Source: Branchiostoma floridae
Taxonomy: Eukaryota; Chordata; Leptocardii; Amphioxiformes; Branchiostomatidae
Length of the DNA: 64,000 nucleotides
Direction: 5' to 3'
Assembly (NCBI RefSeq): GCF_000003815.2
Contig: NC_049981.1
Coordinates: forward strand, 31,436,836-31,500,835
The notes under the pieces are model-generated. The model was given only the letters and a program-made list of their open reading frames with translations. It searched no databases and had not been told where the DNA came from. Both the position numbers and the translations under genes were made by a program. This document shows, one piece after another, positions 22,544 through 37,765 of the stretch; the first letter of the stretch is position 1; every line of letters begins with the position of its first letter.

Positions 22544-24895
22544 CTATATATTTGTTTCCGGGCGCTCTGCGATGTAAGCAGCGACTCCCTTGTTCTCCCT
22601 GACACTCTCCACCACCTTGGCCAGCTTGGGGAACTTCTCCAGTGCGTCTGCGCGTTCCTTCAGGATGTCGTGCATTCCCACGAAGAAGGCCAGGTCAGCG
22701 TAGGTCAGCTGTGAGGAAATGAATGAGCAGCAAATTGAAAGTTTCCACTCAGGAATTGCTCTCCTCTACTGGTTGTCTCCCCCGCAACCTTGACTCAAAA
22801 CGAATTAACTTGTATGTCTTAGTAGATGAAATGGTTACTTACTAACCATTACTTATGAAAGTAATGCAAATGATACTACAGGTAGCAATGGCCTGTTATA
22901 TATGTAGTGCAGGGTACGAAACAATATTATATGAGCTAACTCAGGCGGCTCTATTCTACCAACTTAACATTTCCTTTCGATGAACAAAATACGGGTTTAC
23001 TTTTGCGAAAAGCAATTTTACAATCATGTGCATCCCAAAGGCTCAGTAGAGTGTTATATAACAGTAATTACTCACACTGGTACCAACAAGATGGCCGTCA
23101 GGACCGCCCAGTTTCTCGTAGTTGTCGAGGAACTTGGTGACGTAAGGACCAAGAGCTTTCGTCCTCTCCTCCTGAGGAACGTAAGAAGATTTATGAGGGC
23201 CAGGCAAGTAGGTTAATGTTATTAGATGCAATGAAAATGTGTGACGTTGGATCATTTCAAATTGCACCCAATTTTTGGTAATACTTGTATTTCGTACCTA
23301 GTGACAGTATAGGGCAGCAGGTGTCCTTACGTTTTTGGCGGTACCCAGGTAGGGTTTGCTCACCTTTCGCTCAACGATGGAGGGGCGAATGTGTGTTCCT
23401 AGTAAATCCAGAACGGAAATGTCTGCCCGAAAGAGCCTATTCCAGATGCGGTCACCATGTTTAATGTATTCACGCGAGAACACATTTATCACGTGAACGC
23501 GCGTGAACTTGCACCAAGGAGCACCAAAACGACCACAAAATACATCTTAAGCTGTAAAGTTACCTTGATGGCCTCGTCTGAAGCGAAGTGAGCATCGCAG
23601 AGCTTGTCGATGAGATCGCCCACACCGCACACGAACATGTCCACTTGTGCCTCTTCCCAGCTGGACTTCCCTCCCAAACCTGAGTGGGTACAGTGCAAAC
23701 AGAGCTGCAGTTCGTTAAGAAATCGCTGACTATCCTGGCGCTGCAAAGCGGTGAGAATAATGTTTACAGTGTCACTGACAAAAGAGTGTGGATGCTGTCT
23801 AAAACGTCCGACCGTTTCCAAAATCATATCCAGTTGCGCGAGTAACTGATTTTTGGTGTATGCAGGGTTGTAGCCAGCCAGAAATCATTTTCCATCCCCT
23901 CGATTTTGAATGGCTTTGGCGCAGCGTTCCTAGGGGGGTCCGGGGGCATGCTCCCAAGGAAAATTTTGAAATCTAGACCCTCCGAAATGCTATTTCCTGC
24001 ATTTTGAGGGTACAATTCTGCTCACAGAGGACGGAATGGGCAAAACAATTGCCCGTCCCCAGCTGCAAAGTATCTTTGTGTGTACATCTTACCTTGATTC
24101 TTCATCGATTGTTCAAATAACACTGCCGTGCATCGGCCAAAGAAACCATTGCCAGATTTACCATTACATATCATTAAGCCATGTTGATTTTATTATATGG
24201 AGGACATCCACCCGCGCTTTCATTTTCGGCAACTTTTTTGGGGGCTCCTACGCTCGCACCAGTATTTTGGGTTCCCAGCTGCAGAGGATGTCAACCATAT
24301 AATCAAATCAATATGGCCTTATCGTTAAATATTGTGCAGTGATTACCTGTTTCTCTGGCCAGGTAGCGCGCTATCGCCCCGCTCTGACACACCACCTTCC
24401 CGTCAGCCTCCAGGAGCGGCATCTGGCCCATCGGGGTTTCTGGAGAGAAGAGAAATGTCCATGGCCTTGTAGCTAGTCGGACAAGTGCATGTCCAAAACC
24501 CTGATAATATATTACCTGCACTTGAAGTATCGAAGGGGGCCGGGGCAGTTTCACCCACTCTCACCTGTGATGCCACTTTGTACAGCCCGTTTGAATATTT
24601 TTAACTCTATTGAAATACCTATAGACGTTCTCCATATATATATTTCTCCTCAAGTCCTGCTGTCTTGCACCTTTAAACTTACATTGCATAGACCTTATGT
24701 GCCACTAAAGGGCAAAAAACAGTTTAAAAGACGCAATCGACGCCATAAACTAGGCTTACTTTCCTTAAAGGCCGGCCACTGGGGGAAGTCGATCCTGTAG
24801 TCCTCATACTGCACCCCGGCGGCGGCGAAGATCAGCCTGGAAAGCTCTCCGCGCGCGCGCAGGTTGAAGTACGTGAACTTGTACTTGGGCGCCAT
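22544..24895 (-). CDS. GST-B: sigma-class glutathione S-transferase (HPGDS-like)
   Basis: Exons 24760-24895, 24347-24439, 23564-23679, 23076-23171 and 22544-22708 (606 nt, 201 residues), intact with canonical splice sites. N-domain: MAPKYKFTYF with Tyr9, Arg15, Trp40, Pro53 and Gln64-Ser65 in [11 protein letters not shown]-domain: [30 protein letters not shown] and [14 protein letters not shown], ending RPETNI. It is the closest paralogue of GST-A, including shared intron 2 sequence. This is the shortest gene of the array (2.35 kb). The 3' end is unusual: a fold-back transposon begins 14 bases after the stop codon (target duplication included), and no AATAAA in gene orientation is visible inside it, only a CATAAA near 22114. 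Confidence 0.95.
23870..24015 (-). repeat. Dispersed repeat with GGACCCCCCTAGGAACG
   Basis: In minus orientation it reads AATGCAGGAAATAGCATTTC then GGAGGGTCTAGATTTCAAAA and a GC-rich GCATGCCCCCGGACCCCCC. It is related to segments inside the transposon at 19015-20179. Lies in GST-B intron 2. Confidence 0.45.
24178..24318. mobile_element. MITE, family 'TTGATTATATGGATGACATC' (short copy)
   Basis: The left end TTGATTTTATTATATGGAGG and right end GATGTCAACCATATAATCAA are inverted repeats matching the ends of the 11887-12259 element. Lies in GST-B intron 2, near exon 2. Confidence 0.6.
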
Positions 24896-24989
24896 GATGG
24901 TGAGGTCGTCTCAGAACACCGCGGAACTAACAAGACGTCTATCGTTGTGTCGCGTGTCAAACTTGGGTTAGATTTGGTCCCCTCCAAGT

Positions 24990-25063
24990 CTTATAGAGTT
25001 GAGAAAGAATGACGCAGCAATAAAGAGACCGTTCCACTTGATTTCAAGGGGCGTCTTTGATGA
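24990..25063 (-). promoter_or_regulatory. GST-B promoter: TATA, antioxidant-response-like element, conserved block
   Basis: Written as the plus strand: CTTATAG at 24990-24996 (TATA-like CTATAAG in gene orientation, about 97 bases before the ATG), TGACGCAGC at 25010-25018 matching the ARE core TGACnnnGC, and CACTTGATTTCAAGGGGCGT at 25036-25055 followed by CTTTGATG. The order and the 13-base TATA-to-ARE gap match GST-E, F and I. AREs are bound by Nrf2/small-Maf or their relatives and induce GSTs under oxidative stress; binding here is inferred. Confidence 0.5.
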
Positions 25064-25295
25064 CATAGACACGTACCCCTCTAGCAGCCGTACGTGCGAT
25101 GAAATAAATAAACAGTACTATATGGGTATTTTTGTGCATAGAGGCAAACGTAAGACAAGTTTACCACTGTTTTCGTACATTTCCTGAGCTTTTTGAAATC
25201 TCACCGTCCTTACCTTCCTACCCCTACCTTATCCAAGAGTCCGCGCGCACGCCTTAATAAGTCATCCATCTTTAAACCAGAAGAATATCAACTTG

Positions 25296-25665
25296 CTGCC
25301 CCAAACTCCAAACCCCAGCGAGAAACCTTCAGATGAGCCATTGCCTACCGTGGACCCAACATCTGGAAACGTCTACTACCTGACATACGTTCAGCCACAA
25401 CTCTGACTTCCTTCAAGAGACTATTAGAGCCAGAGTAACGGGAACAACCGAAATGAGCGGACTGAATCATAGTAGCAGCTCTCACTATTATGTATGTTGT
25501 ACTATGTATGTAAAATGTGTGCATAAACTTATAAGACTCATTAGGACTTTAATGATGTAAAGTATATATACTTTGACTCTTGCCTCTTCCCCCATGACCT
25601 CAATGAAAAGCGGCCTGTGGACCGATTAGAGATTTCATGAATAAACGAAGGTTCAAACAAACAAA
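25296..25665 (+). mobile_element. LINE 3' end (CR1/L2-like)
   Basis: One frame reads RGPNIWKRLLPDIRSATTLT then SFKRLLEPE and a stop. This is the conserved C-terminus of non-LTR retrotransposon reverse transcriptases, here with one in-frame TGA just before it. The 3' UTR continues to AATAAACGAAGGTTCAAACA with a short CAAA tail. The same family is at 39355-39805. Confidence 0.65.
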
Positions 25666-26310
25666 TAGTAACCAGGATTTTCTACTAGGAGTATTTATCC
25701 AGGAGCTGTTCATGTTTGGAAACGCTGTGGTAGCTGATCTGTAATGAAGTAAAAGGTCGCAGACCAAAGTCCACTGGAACACGCCACCCGCTCAGAGAGA
25801 CACTTGTCCGGTCAGTGGACTGATCGTTTATTGTTGTAGAGTAGAAACCAGTTAATTGCACAACGGATTACCGCACACTTCTGTTGATTGCATGGAATCC
25901 CAAACTCTCAATAACTTCGCATTGTTGTCCTACCCGGATAATTGTACGAAATACCCTGACAAATAGTGGGGTGAATATTTATCAAATGGCTTCTACTCTA
26001 ATTGGTGTTCCATGGTAGTGTTCACCTGAAAATAGACACTAAGTTTGTTCTATTTTAGAGCTCCACATCACTTCAACTACTTATAGCGATCACTCAGGAA
26101 GATTAAATATCAGATTATCTGTATAGACATGTCCATCACAACTAGCAGCTCAGTCAATGATAGCATGGCAGTTTGCGGTTCGACCAATGATAGACTAGCA
26201 GCATTTCTGCCAAATATTTGCAATCTCATGTTATATAACCAACAGCCTCAACCTTCTTTACCATCACCCTCAAAAGTCCCGTGGCGGTGGTACTCTGAAT
26301 GATGTTGTAT

Positions 26311-26323
26311 TATTTATTTTATT
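26311..26323 (-). terminator. GST-C polyadenylation signals
   Basis: Two AATAAA hexamers in gene orientation (26313-26318 and 26318-26323), about 205 bases 3' of the GST-C stop. Confidence 0.5.
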
Positions 26324-26526
26324 TGATCAAAATGCAACAGTACATTACACAGACCTATAGGCAGCACAAGCTATGTTATATTTTACTACGTTGTGATGGA
26401 GGTGGGCGGGACTGTTTGAGCAGCTATACAAGTTTTTAGAGATGATCAAGAACAGGTTTCATTTATCCATGTTCTCGTTTGTTAAACAAAACAATCAGCA
26501 CCATAGGAACCTAAGAGTTTCTTGCT

Positions 26527-28081
26527 CTATGACGGAGTGTCAGGACGCTTGGCGAGCCAGGTAGCCACTCCCCTGTCCGCCGTGACGTGCTCCACAACCT
26601 TGGCCAGTTTGGGATACTTGTCCAGACTGGTCACTTTCAGGATGTCGTGCATGACATTGAAGAAGGCCAGGTCAGCGTAGGTCAGCTGTGGGACAGCGGC
26701 AACAATGAAATCTTGAAAGTCAATACAAGCCACAGTTTTCAACCTCTTTGTTTAAAAAAAAAGGTCCACAAGAACTGATGTTATACTTCAAATAAGGTTA
26801 GATAGTGTAAATGACGAGTCACATTTTATTTCAAACTGCCCCTTCTACGATCAAGATAGAAAAGAGGTCTTTAAAGAGGCTGCCCAATTCCATACTAATC
26901 TCTCCACTTTCACAAATAGCAAAGTACTTTCCTTTATACCATGAAACCCACACATAACAAAAAGTGAGATCCTTCGTCTTCCACTATCTCAAAAAAAGGA
27001 GTCAATCCCATTAAGATACAATTTAGGGTAGTTAGCTTACTATACTGTTTACCATTGTTTGTCTGTTATTTGTGTCGTTTTTTAATCCAGTTGTAGAGAT
27101 TGTATTGTATTTGAAAACTGTGTACATCATTTGGACAAAGAAGTATTATGGTACTCACACTCGTTCCGACAAGGTATCCCTCAGTTCCACAGAGCTTCTC
27201 GTAGTTAGCGAGGAAGTTGGGGACATAATTCGCCAGATCCCTCTTCCCTTCTTCCTGTAAGAGTCGTTCATCAATCAAATTAAAGTCTATAGAAGGAGAA
27301 CAAATGGCGTTCAGTATGTCTGAAAGCGTCATTGCGACCTGCACATTTATGTGATCATACAGAAGCTTCCTATGTATCCAAATTAGGAATTGTATTATAC
27401 GTCCTGTTTTAATGTCTTGAAGCCCAGGAAGATTAGCTACTTATAAACTAATGTACAAGCTAATGGACTAAATAAAGTATCCAAGCATCCATGCAACTTT
27501 GAGCTCAGTGCATCAGACACATTGTAGCTTCAAATCTGTTTGATAGCAACCGACAAAAGGAAAAGGAAGCCAAGGGAGACCATAGACCAACTTCATTCAT
27601 GAATTCATAATCTAAGAACTGACTCCAGCATAACTAAGGTCCTGGACGACCTGGCTGGCCTTCCATAGCCAAAGGCTGGGGGCAAATCACTAGCTTGTCA
27701 CCATCAGTGTTTATCATTAACCTCCACTATGATTAGTTGACAAGCACCGGTACCTTCTTTGCCTCGTCCTTTTCGAAACGAACAGTTATGAGGTTGGTGA
27801 GGAGATCGTCCGCCCCGCACACGAACATGTCGGCTTGTGCCTCCTCCCAGCTGGTTGTCCCGCATAGACCTGCGTGGACACGTTAGAAACGTTGAAGATA
27901 AATAATAAACCTTTTGAAGAGAATGTCATGATATCATCATTGTCGATGAGAACACTTGCATCAAATATGCGTTTAATGGTTGACTAGATGAAACTGGTTT
28001 GAAGCATTCCTTTTCATATCTTGTGCCAACAAAGAAATAACCAGCATCAACCCCCCCCCCCCCCTCTCTCTCTCTCTCTCT

Positions 28082-28112
<31 letters not shown>

Positions 28113-28130
28113 ACTATATATATATATATA

Positions 28131-28186
<56 letters not shown>

Positions 28187-29327
28187 CTATACAAATGGAA
28201 TTTGATATGGACAGGATAACTATCAATAACTATGTTTTAAGCACATTTACATATACAAGGGTGACACGAAACAATATTAATGAGACTAAGATTTCCGAAG
28301 TGACTGAGATGAAGATAACGTTACCTGTTTCCCTGGCGACGTATCGAGCTATGGCCAGACTCTGGCACATCATGCGGCCATCCACCTCCAGGACCGGGAT
28401 CTGACCCATCGGCGTGGCTGGGAAACGGACATACGAAGAATTTTATACAAACTACATGTCTTGGAAGGCGTTCTGACAGATACAGAAACGCGTGGATGTC
28501 TTTTGACGTCGCTACAACTGGGGACAAGATGTTGAAATAGTGTCCCCAGTTGAAGACTTGCAAACCTAATACAACACAAAACTGTTAGCTCGGTCCGACC
28601 TGCTGGGACAGTGACCTAAGAGAGGCAGCCTGCTGCTGGATAACGAGATGGAGCAACAAGATATGATGATGAAGACGTCGCTACAAACGGACAAACGATT
28701 ATTATCTAAACTGTATATCTTGGGAATTGTTCTGCCAAATACAGAAATGAATAGGTGGTGGCTCGTGTTTAAAGGTAAAGAAAAAGCTGCCAAATTCTTC
28801 TAAATCGAGGCATGGAACAGTTTCTATGGTTAACACTGCAATGTGGCTCGCCACTGCCAAGGCGTGCCTTTTCAAGTTTAACACGTTCAAAGGTCGTTCT
28901 TGAACAAGTGGAACTGTATAATATCCAACACAAAAATCGGACTCACCCAAATTTTCGACTGAACAGCTCCAGTGATGTCACGGCAGCAGTGGATTGTTCA
29001 TTCCTTGACAAAGACTGGTGCTGTTCAGTCGAAAATGTGGGTGAGTCCAACTTTTGTGTTAGATATTACAGTTCAACTAGTTCAAGAATAACTTCTACCA
29101 ACTCAGATGAACTTTCAAGTTAACTGCAAAGGTAGCACTGCTTTCCCAGTAGCCAATGTACACTCTCAACACTCAGGAAACGTACTTCCTTTTGCCTTGA
29201 AGGCGAGCCATTGTTCCCAGTCGAACCTGACATCCTCGTACTCCACTCCTGCCGCGGCAAAAATCAGTCTGACCAACTCGCCGCGTCCTCTCGCGTTGAA
29301 GTACGTGAACTTGTACTTAGGCGCCAT
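26527..29327 (-). CDS. GST-C: sigma-class glutathione S-transferase (HPGDS-like)
   Basis: Exons 29186-29327, 28325-28417, 27754-27869, 27159-27254 and 26527-26685 (606 nt, 201 residues). Exon 1 is two codons longer than in the other copies (donor A|GTACGT after WLAFKAKG) and exon 5 two codons shorter, so total length is unchanged. N-domain: [17 protein letters not shown] with Tyr9, Arg15, Trp40, and QSLAIARYVA holding the Gln-Ser glutathione pair. C-domain: SWEEAQADMFVCGADDLLTN, NYEKLCGTEGYLVG and [14 protein letters not shown], ending RPDTPS. All junctions GT-AG. It belongs to the A-D subfamily but is its most diverged member. A fold-back MITE (28897-29089) lies in intron 1 and an AT/TC microsatellite in intron 2. 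Confidence 0.94.
28051..28183. repeat. Compound microsatellite: C tract, (TC)n, (AT)n
   Basis: A run of 14 C, then TC dinucleotides to about 28081, then about 95 bases of (AT)n interrupted by AACT. Lies in GST-C intron 2. Confidence 0.95.
28897..29089. mobile_element. MITE with about 72-bp inverted arms
   Basis: The left arm starts GTTCTTGAACAAGTGGAACT and continues through CCAACACAAAAATCGGACTC to CGACTGAACAGC; the right arm returns GCTGTTCAGTCGAAAATGTG to CTAGTTCAAGAATAAC with few mismatches. It contains CCAACACAAAA like the 13031 family but differs elsewhere. Lies in GST-C intron 1. Confidence 0.75.
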
Positions 29328-30114
29328 GGCGTGCGGGTGCTGACTCAGAGATAAAACGCCGTACGTAAAATGACACGTGTTCCTTAGGGGACGTCTTTGT
29401 CTTTCTCATAGAAGGACAAGATGAACACAGAACGGACCCACACACCTTTTCAGGCGATCGGATGCTACCACTCAAATTTCAGGGGACGACTTAAATGGGC
29501 AGGATACAACAGTTAAAGACGCGCACAGCCACATGCAAGCTAAGCTAAACATGTAACAGCATCCAGTTTCTCTATCGTACCGCGAGCATTTTTGTTACAA
29601 AGATGTTAGTCTATAATATCATTTCTTTCCCGTCGCCCCCGTCTTGCTTGTGGTCGCGTCTCCCGGTTGGTGGGCACCTGTTGATCATTGATTCATTAGT
29701 AAACTAACGTGGTAGACTCACGTAGCAACCGAAGATTTTTCCTACCTGACCTGGAGCTGTTAATGTTTGAGAAGCTGTGTGTCTCCGTCAAACATGATCA
29801 CGCCGCAGGTCACGCTTTCGTTCAGACAATCAGGTCCTTGTAGGTTTTCTGTAGCTGGGTATATTTATACAGGGAGGGCTCGCTAGCCCTTTGCCCCTCA
29901 ATATAATGCGAATGTGAATGAAGACCTTTATTGCACATACATACCCACTGGGTTTAGAACAGGTCGCAACAAGATATACATGAAATATGTACAATGGATC
30001 TACTATACTAAAGAATCGTATTCTACTACGTGAATTCGACTTCTTCTCGTTTCTTTGTGATAGTGAAAATATAGAAACAGATATGCTTTATAAGTAAAGG
30101 TTAGCACTTAACTG

Positions 30115-30300
30115 GGCTTTCCTCTTTCCACCCAGGTGTAAACATAAGTACCAGGTAAAAGACAGTGGGATGAGATGTTTTGGCTCCGCCTACCAATATC
30201 GTGCCCTAGACACGTGTACATGGATAACGACCCACTTCCCTTATTAAAGGCCTTAAAAGTACTACAGGAGTACCTTTACCTACGGATGTAATCGATTGAG
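30115..30300 (+). repeat. SINE 3' portion (diverged)
   Basis: Contains CCACCCAGGTGTAAACAT then GGTAAAAGACAGTGGGATGA and a later CACGTGTACATGGATAACGA, colinear with the SINE 3' part at 40105-40330. Lies in the C-D spacer, which from 29330 to 31280 contains no gene I can support. Confidence 0.45.
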
Positions 30301-31280
30301 ATTGTTTTGTATATCCATCTATCTATCATGTTTTGACTGTTTGTGCATTGTGTATATATTGATGGCATCATCATTATCATCGTTCGGCATGAGTGTTTTT
30401 AACTGATGTTTGTACATATTGACAATTGTATGTACGTTATTGTCTGTATGAAGTAGAGGAAGATTAGTGGCGTGCCCTAGGGCACTTCACTAATGGATTT
30501 CCTAATAAAGTCTCAAGTCTTTGGTATACAATTAAGTACGGAAGAAGTAATATTGAAATGTTAATTTGTCATGAAATATGTCTTGCCTTTATTAACCGCC
30601 GTGAAAATTGAGGGTCGAGGTATTACTATTGGTCTGTATGCTTGTTTATGTCGGTGTGCCTGGAAACTTATAGATGGAGACGTTTTAGGACGGGACGGAC
30701 GGAAAGGAAGTGATTGGCTTCTTTGGCGTGACGTGGGGAACCTGGAGATATAGCATGTGCGCAACAGTGGAGCATGTTCTGTATGAGATGGCATGGTTGT
30801 ATTTAGAGTATATACCGGTACAGAAATTTCAGGCCCGGTCCAGGTCCAGAGGATCAGGTCCCGGTCCAGACCTGAACCTTGACCTAGTTGTGAAAAGTTG
30901 TAAATTGGCGATACTCGATTCTGTTTTGGTGGATGCCCACTCGAATTTTTCAATCTTCACGGTAAACAAAGCTAAGTTTGACTGTAGAAACTTGGTAGAC
31001 ATAACAGTCAGGAAGTCAGGTCAAAGGTCCCAGAAAGCTCCCAGAAAAGGTAATGAAAGGTTATCTAATTTCCCGTCTTCAATTTCTTACCATATGCATC
31101 TCTGCTGCCCGATAAGAGTCAGTAAAGAAAACGCTTAGAGAGAACCAGTTAGAATTCACAACAGTGAATAAAACAAGAAATTCACAATGACGCTGAATAT
31201 TCACAGAGGTATGTATGGCATGAAATGTGTATTTGATGGCTGCGTTCCTCGAAACATGCGATGAAACGGACACTAATTCA

Positions 31281-35292
<4,012 letters not shown>

Positions 35293-36689
35293 TTAGAACA
35301 CGCGGTTGTGGTGACAAAACGCAGAGAAAAAACGGAGATAGAGACGCCTTCTGCGGATTCACTCCCACTGACCAGGTGACCGCTGCTGTCCTCCTTAAGT
35401 ACATGCAAGACGCAAACATGATGTTTGCCGATCGAGGATGATACGGCCTTTATCGTGGATTAAGATTGTACCATTCAATATAAAAGGTCGCGTTTAGACT
35501 AATCCATAATTATCCGTCCAATCATTCATATAGAAATACAACCTACTTGACGACAAATTGTTAACGTCGCCAATAGCAATTAGACGTGCACACATATATC
35601 CTTTTATGGTTTGTAAAGGTTTGTAGTGTTTAGTTTACGTTTGTATGCATCGTTTTAGCATTTAAATAACTTTTAATTGTGTGTCATGCTGCATTAGCCA
35701 GATGCTACAATATGCTATATGTGGCATGGACGTAATGAACTATTCAATCATGTGAAAAATGACCACTTATTCTAAACAATGCCACAGTGGTATCAACATG
35801 TATTAACCATTTACAGAGTGAAGTAAACATCCCTCTTTCATGTTAAACATGCTCTCAGGACCCTGCTTGTCTTGATCGCGTGCTCCCTGTTGGATGAGTT
35901 AGTAAGTCATGTGGATTCGCCTTTATCGTACTATACTAGACAAAGGTTAATGGGACAAGCAAACGCTACTATCTACAGTTAGTTTGCACTGCAGGCCTCT
36001 CCATGTAACTCTGTGACTTAGTGCTCATACAGGCTTTGAAAACTTAGACTTCGGTCCCAATTGTAAAAAGGGGCCCTGTGGGGCAGTTCACGGGCTGTTT
36101 TTGGTACTTTGGTGCGTGGCCCCGTGGGACTCCCGTACTATTTTTGGGGCACGGCCGGGCACCGGGTTGATTTTAAGGGACCCGGTAACAAATAGATGCT
36201 GTGACCTACTCATGGGAGAACACCAGCAGTCCAACTGGACAGATTTTATAATAAGATTGGTTTATTAGTTCAGTCAGTGAACAATAAAATACATCGCAGC
36301 TACTTCTACACAGTAGAAGAGGCTGAATTGCGCATTTTAGACATTGTACTTCATACATGTGTAAAATCTATGAAAATATACAATTACAAGAAGTCGTATT
36401 ATAGGAATAAAACAAAGGGAAACAAAACAAATTGTTATACAAAGTATAAATGAAGACTGTGGCGGTGGATTGAGAGACATGGGAGATCTTTTCAGGTACA
36501 TGTATTTAAAAGGTGGGTGAAGTATGGGATGGGGCTGTTTTTGTAACGATTTGTTTTGGTCGATGGAATGCAAAGTTTGTTCGCACTTTTTAGGTCTCTA
36601 CCATGAACTTCCGAACGTGTTGGGGGGGATTTTGGGCTTCGGAGCCCAGTCGGGCCGGGGCTACATCCCTCATGGGCACTGGTGACACT

Positions 36690-37065
36690 GGGACCTTAGA
36701 CCTAAACATGTACCCTGTTGTATGGATACTTCGTCTTCGTCTTTGTTACCCCTTAAAAACCCCACTGGGGTATCGCTGGGGGGGGGGGGGGGGTGCAGAT
36801 TAAGGCAGGCAAGCCAAACCGGCCTTAAAGGCCTCGACTGACGGGGCCTGGGCAGTGTGCCCCGGCAGCCTGTTCCACTCAACAACCGTGCGAGGGAAAA
36901 AAGAAATTTTGAAACAGTCTCTTTTCGCTGTGATTAACTGATATTTAAACATGTGACTTCCTCTGGTTCTGCTTTGGGCTGGTTTAAGGTACTGGGTTGA
37001 AGGTATGTCAATGATACCATTCACAATTTTGTAAAAGGTGATTAGACCTACGTGGATACGTGGGG
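36690..37065 (-). mobile_element. 5'-truncated LINE, reverse transcriptase C-terminus
   Basis: The minus frame reads TFYKIVNGIIDIP, then SRTRGSHMFKYQLITAKRDC and FFPRTVVEWNRLPGHTAQAP to FKAGLACLP and a stop. This is the standard C-terminal region of CR1/L2-type non-LTR reverse transcriptase. It lies in the D-E spacer. The sequence just beyond its 3' end (GGGACC / CCGGGGCTACATCCCT) recurs near 33490. Confidence 0.8.
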
Positions 37066-37765
37066 GATGAGAACATGTTTAGGTAAAGCAAAAAAAAAAG
37101 TAAGACCCATCAAACCACTTAGACGGTCGATTTTTCACATGTGTGCACTGAATGGTTTATTAGTCAAATCACTTATCACAATTCCGTTATCTTAACCACA
37201 ACTTTTGGTGAGCAAACTACATATCAATGTATTACATACGATATGGAGAGAAACAGCTAGGTCACACTGACACAATATTATGGATGACATCTGTGATTTT
37301 CGTTTGATCTTTTTAACTGTGGCCACATGTCTCCCAATAGCATCCCTGGTCAATCAGAATCTTATGCTTGCCAGTGGATCTGCTTGCCTGGGCAACTGGG
37401 CACATGGTTAGGGGATGGGGCAATAGCGCCCTTGTTCCCCTATTTAAGTAATGGTGAAAAAACAGTATTGAATAGTTTCTTGCAGTGGTGATTATTTCTT
37501 ACAGACTTACTAGAGGTGAACGTAACACAAACCAAGCCTGGAAAAGAATGGACTGGATGTTCAGTCCACGGGTTTAGCAACATTCTTTGGCTGATTTTTT
37601 CCGCCCTCGCGCATTAGTTCTGTGGTCTCCAGAGGCTGTCATCCATACAATTAACTCAGTGTTGCCTTACATTACTTTATCATGGTACCAAGGAGGTTAC
37701 ATGCCTTGATGGTACAGATTACACTGCTGCCATCAAACCATGCCGTAACCAAACAGTTCTGTGAA

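Noticed and set aside
29341-29379. TATA-like and TGACACGTG elements upstream of GST-C, as in GST-B/E/F/I
   Set aside because: The TATA-like sequence is only about 23 bases from the ATG, too close to work as in the others, and TGACACGTG does not fit the TGACnnnGC core.
30561-31138. Overlapping frames of 130 (minus) and 142 (plus) residues between GST-C and GST-D
   Set aside because: They overlap on opposite strands, contain low-complexity GGTCCAGGTCC-type repeats, and show no domain.
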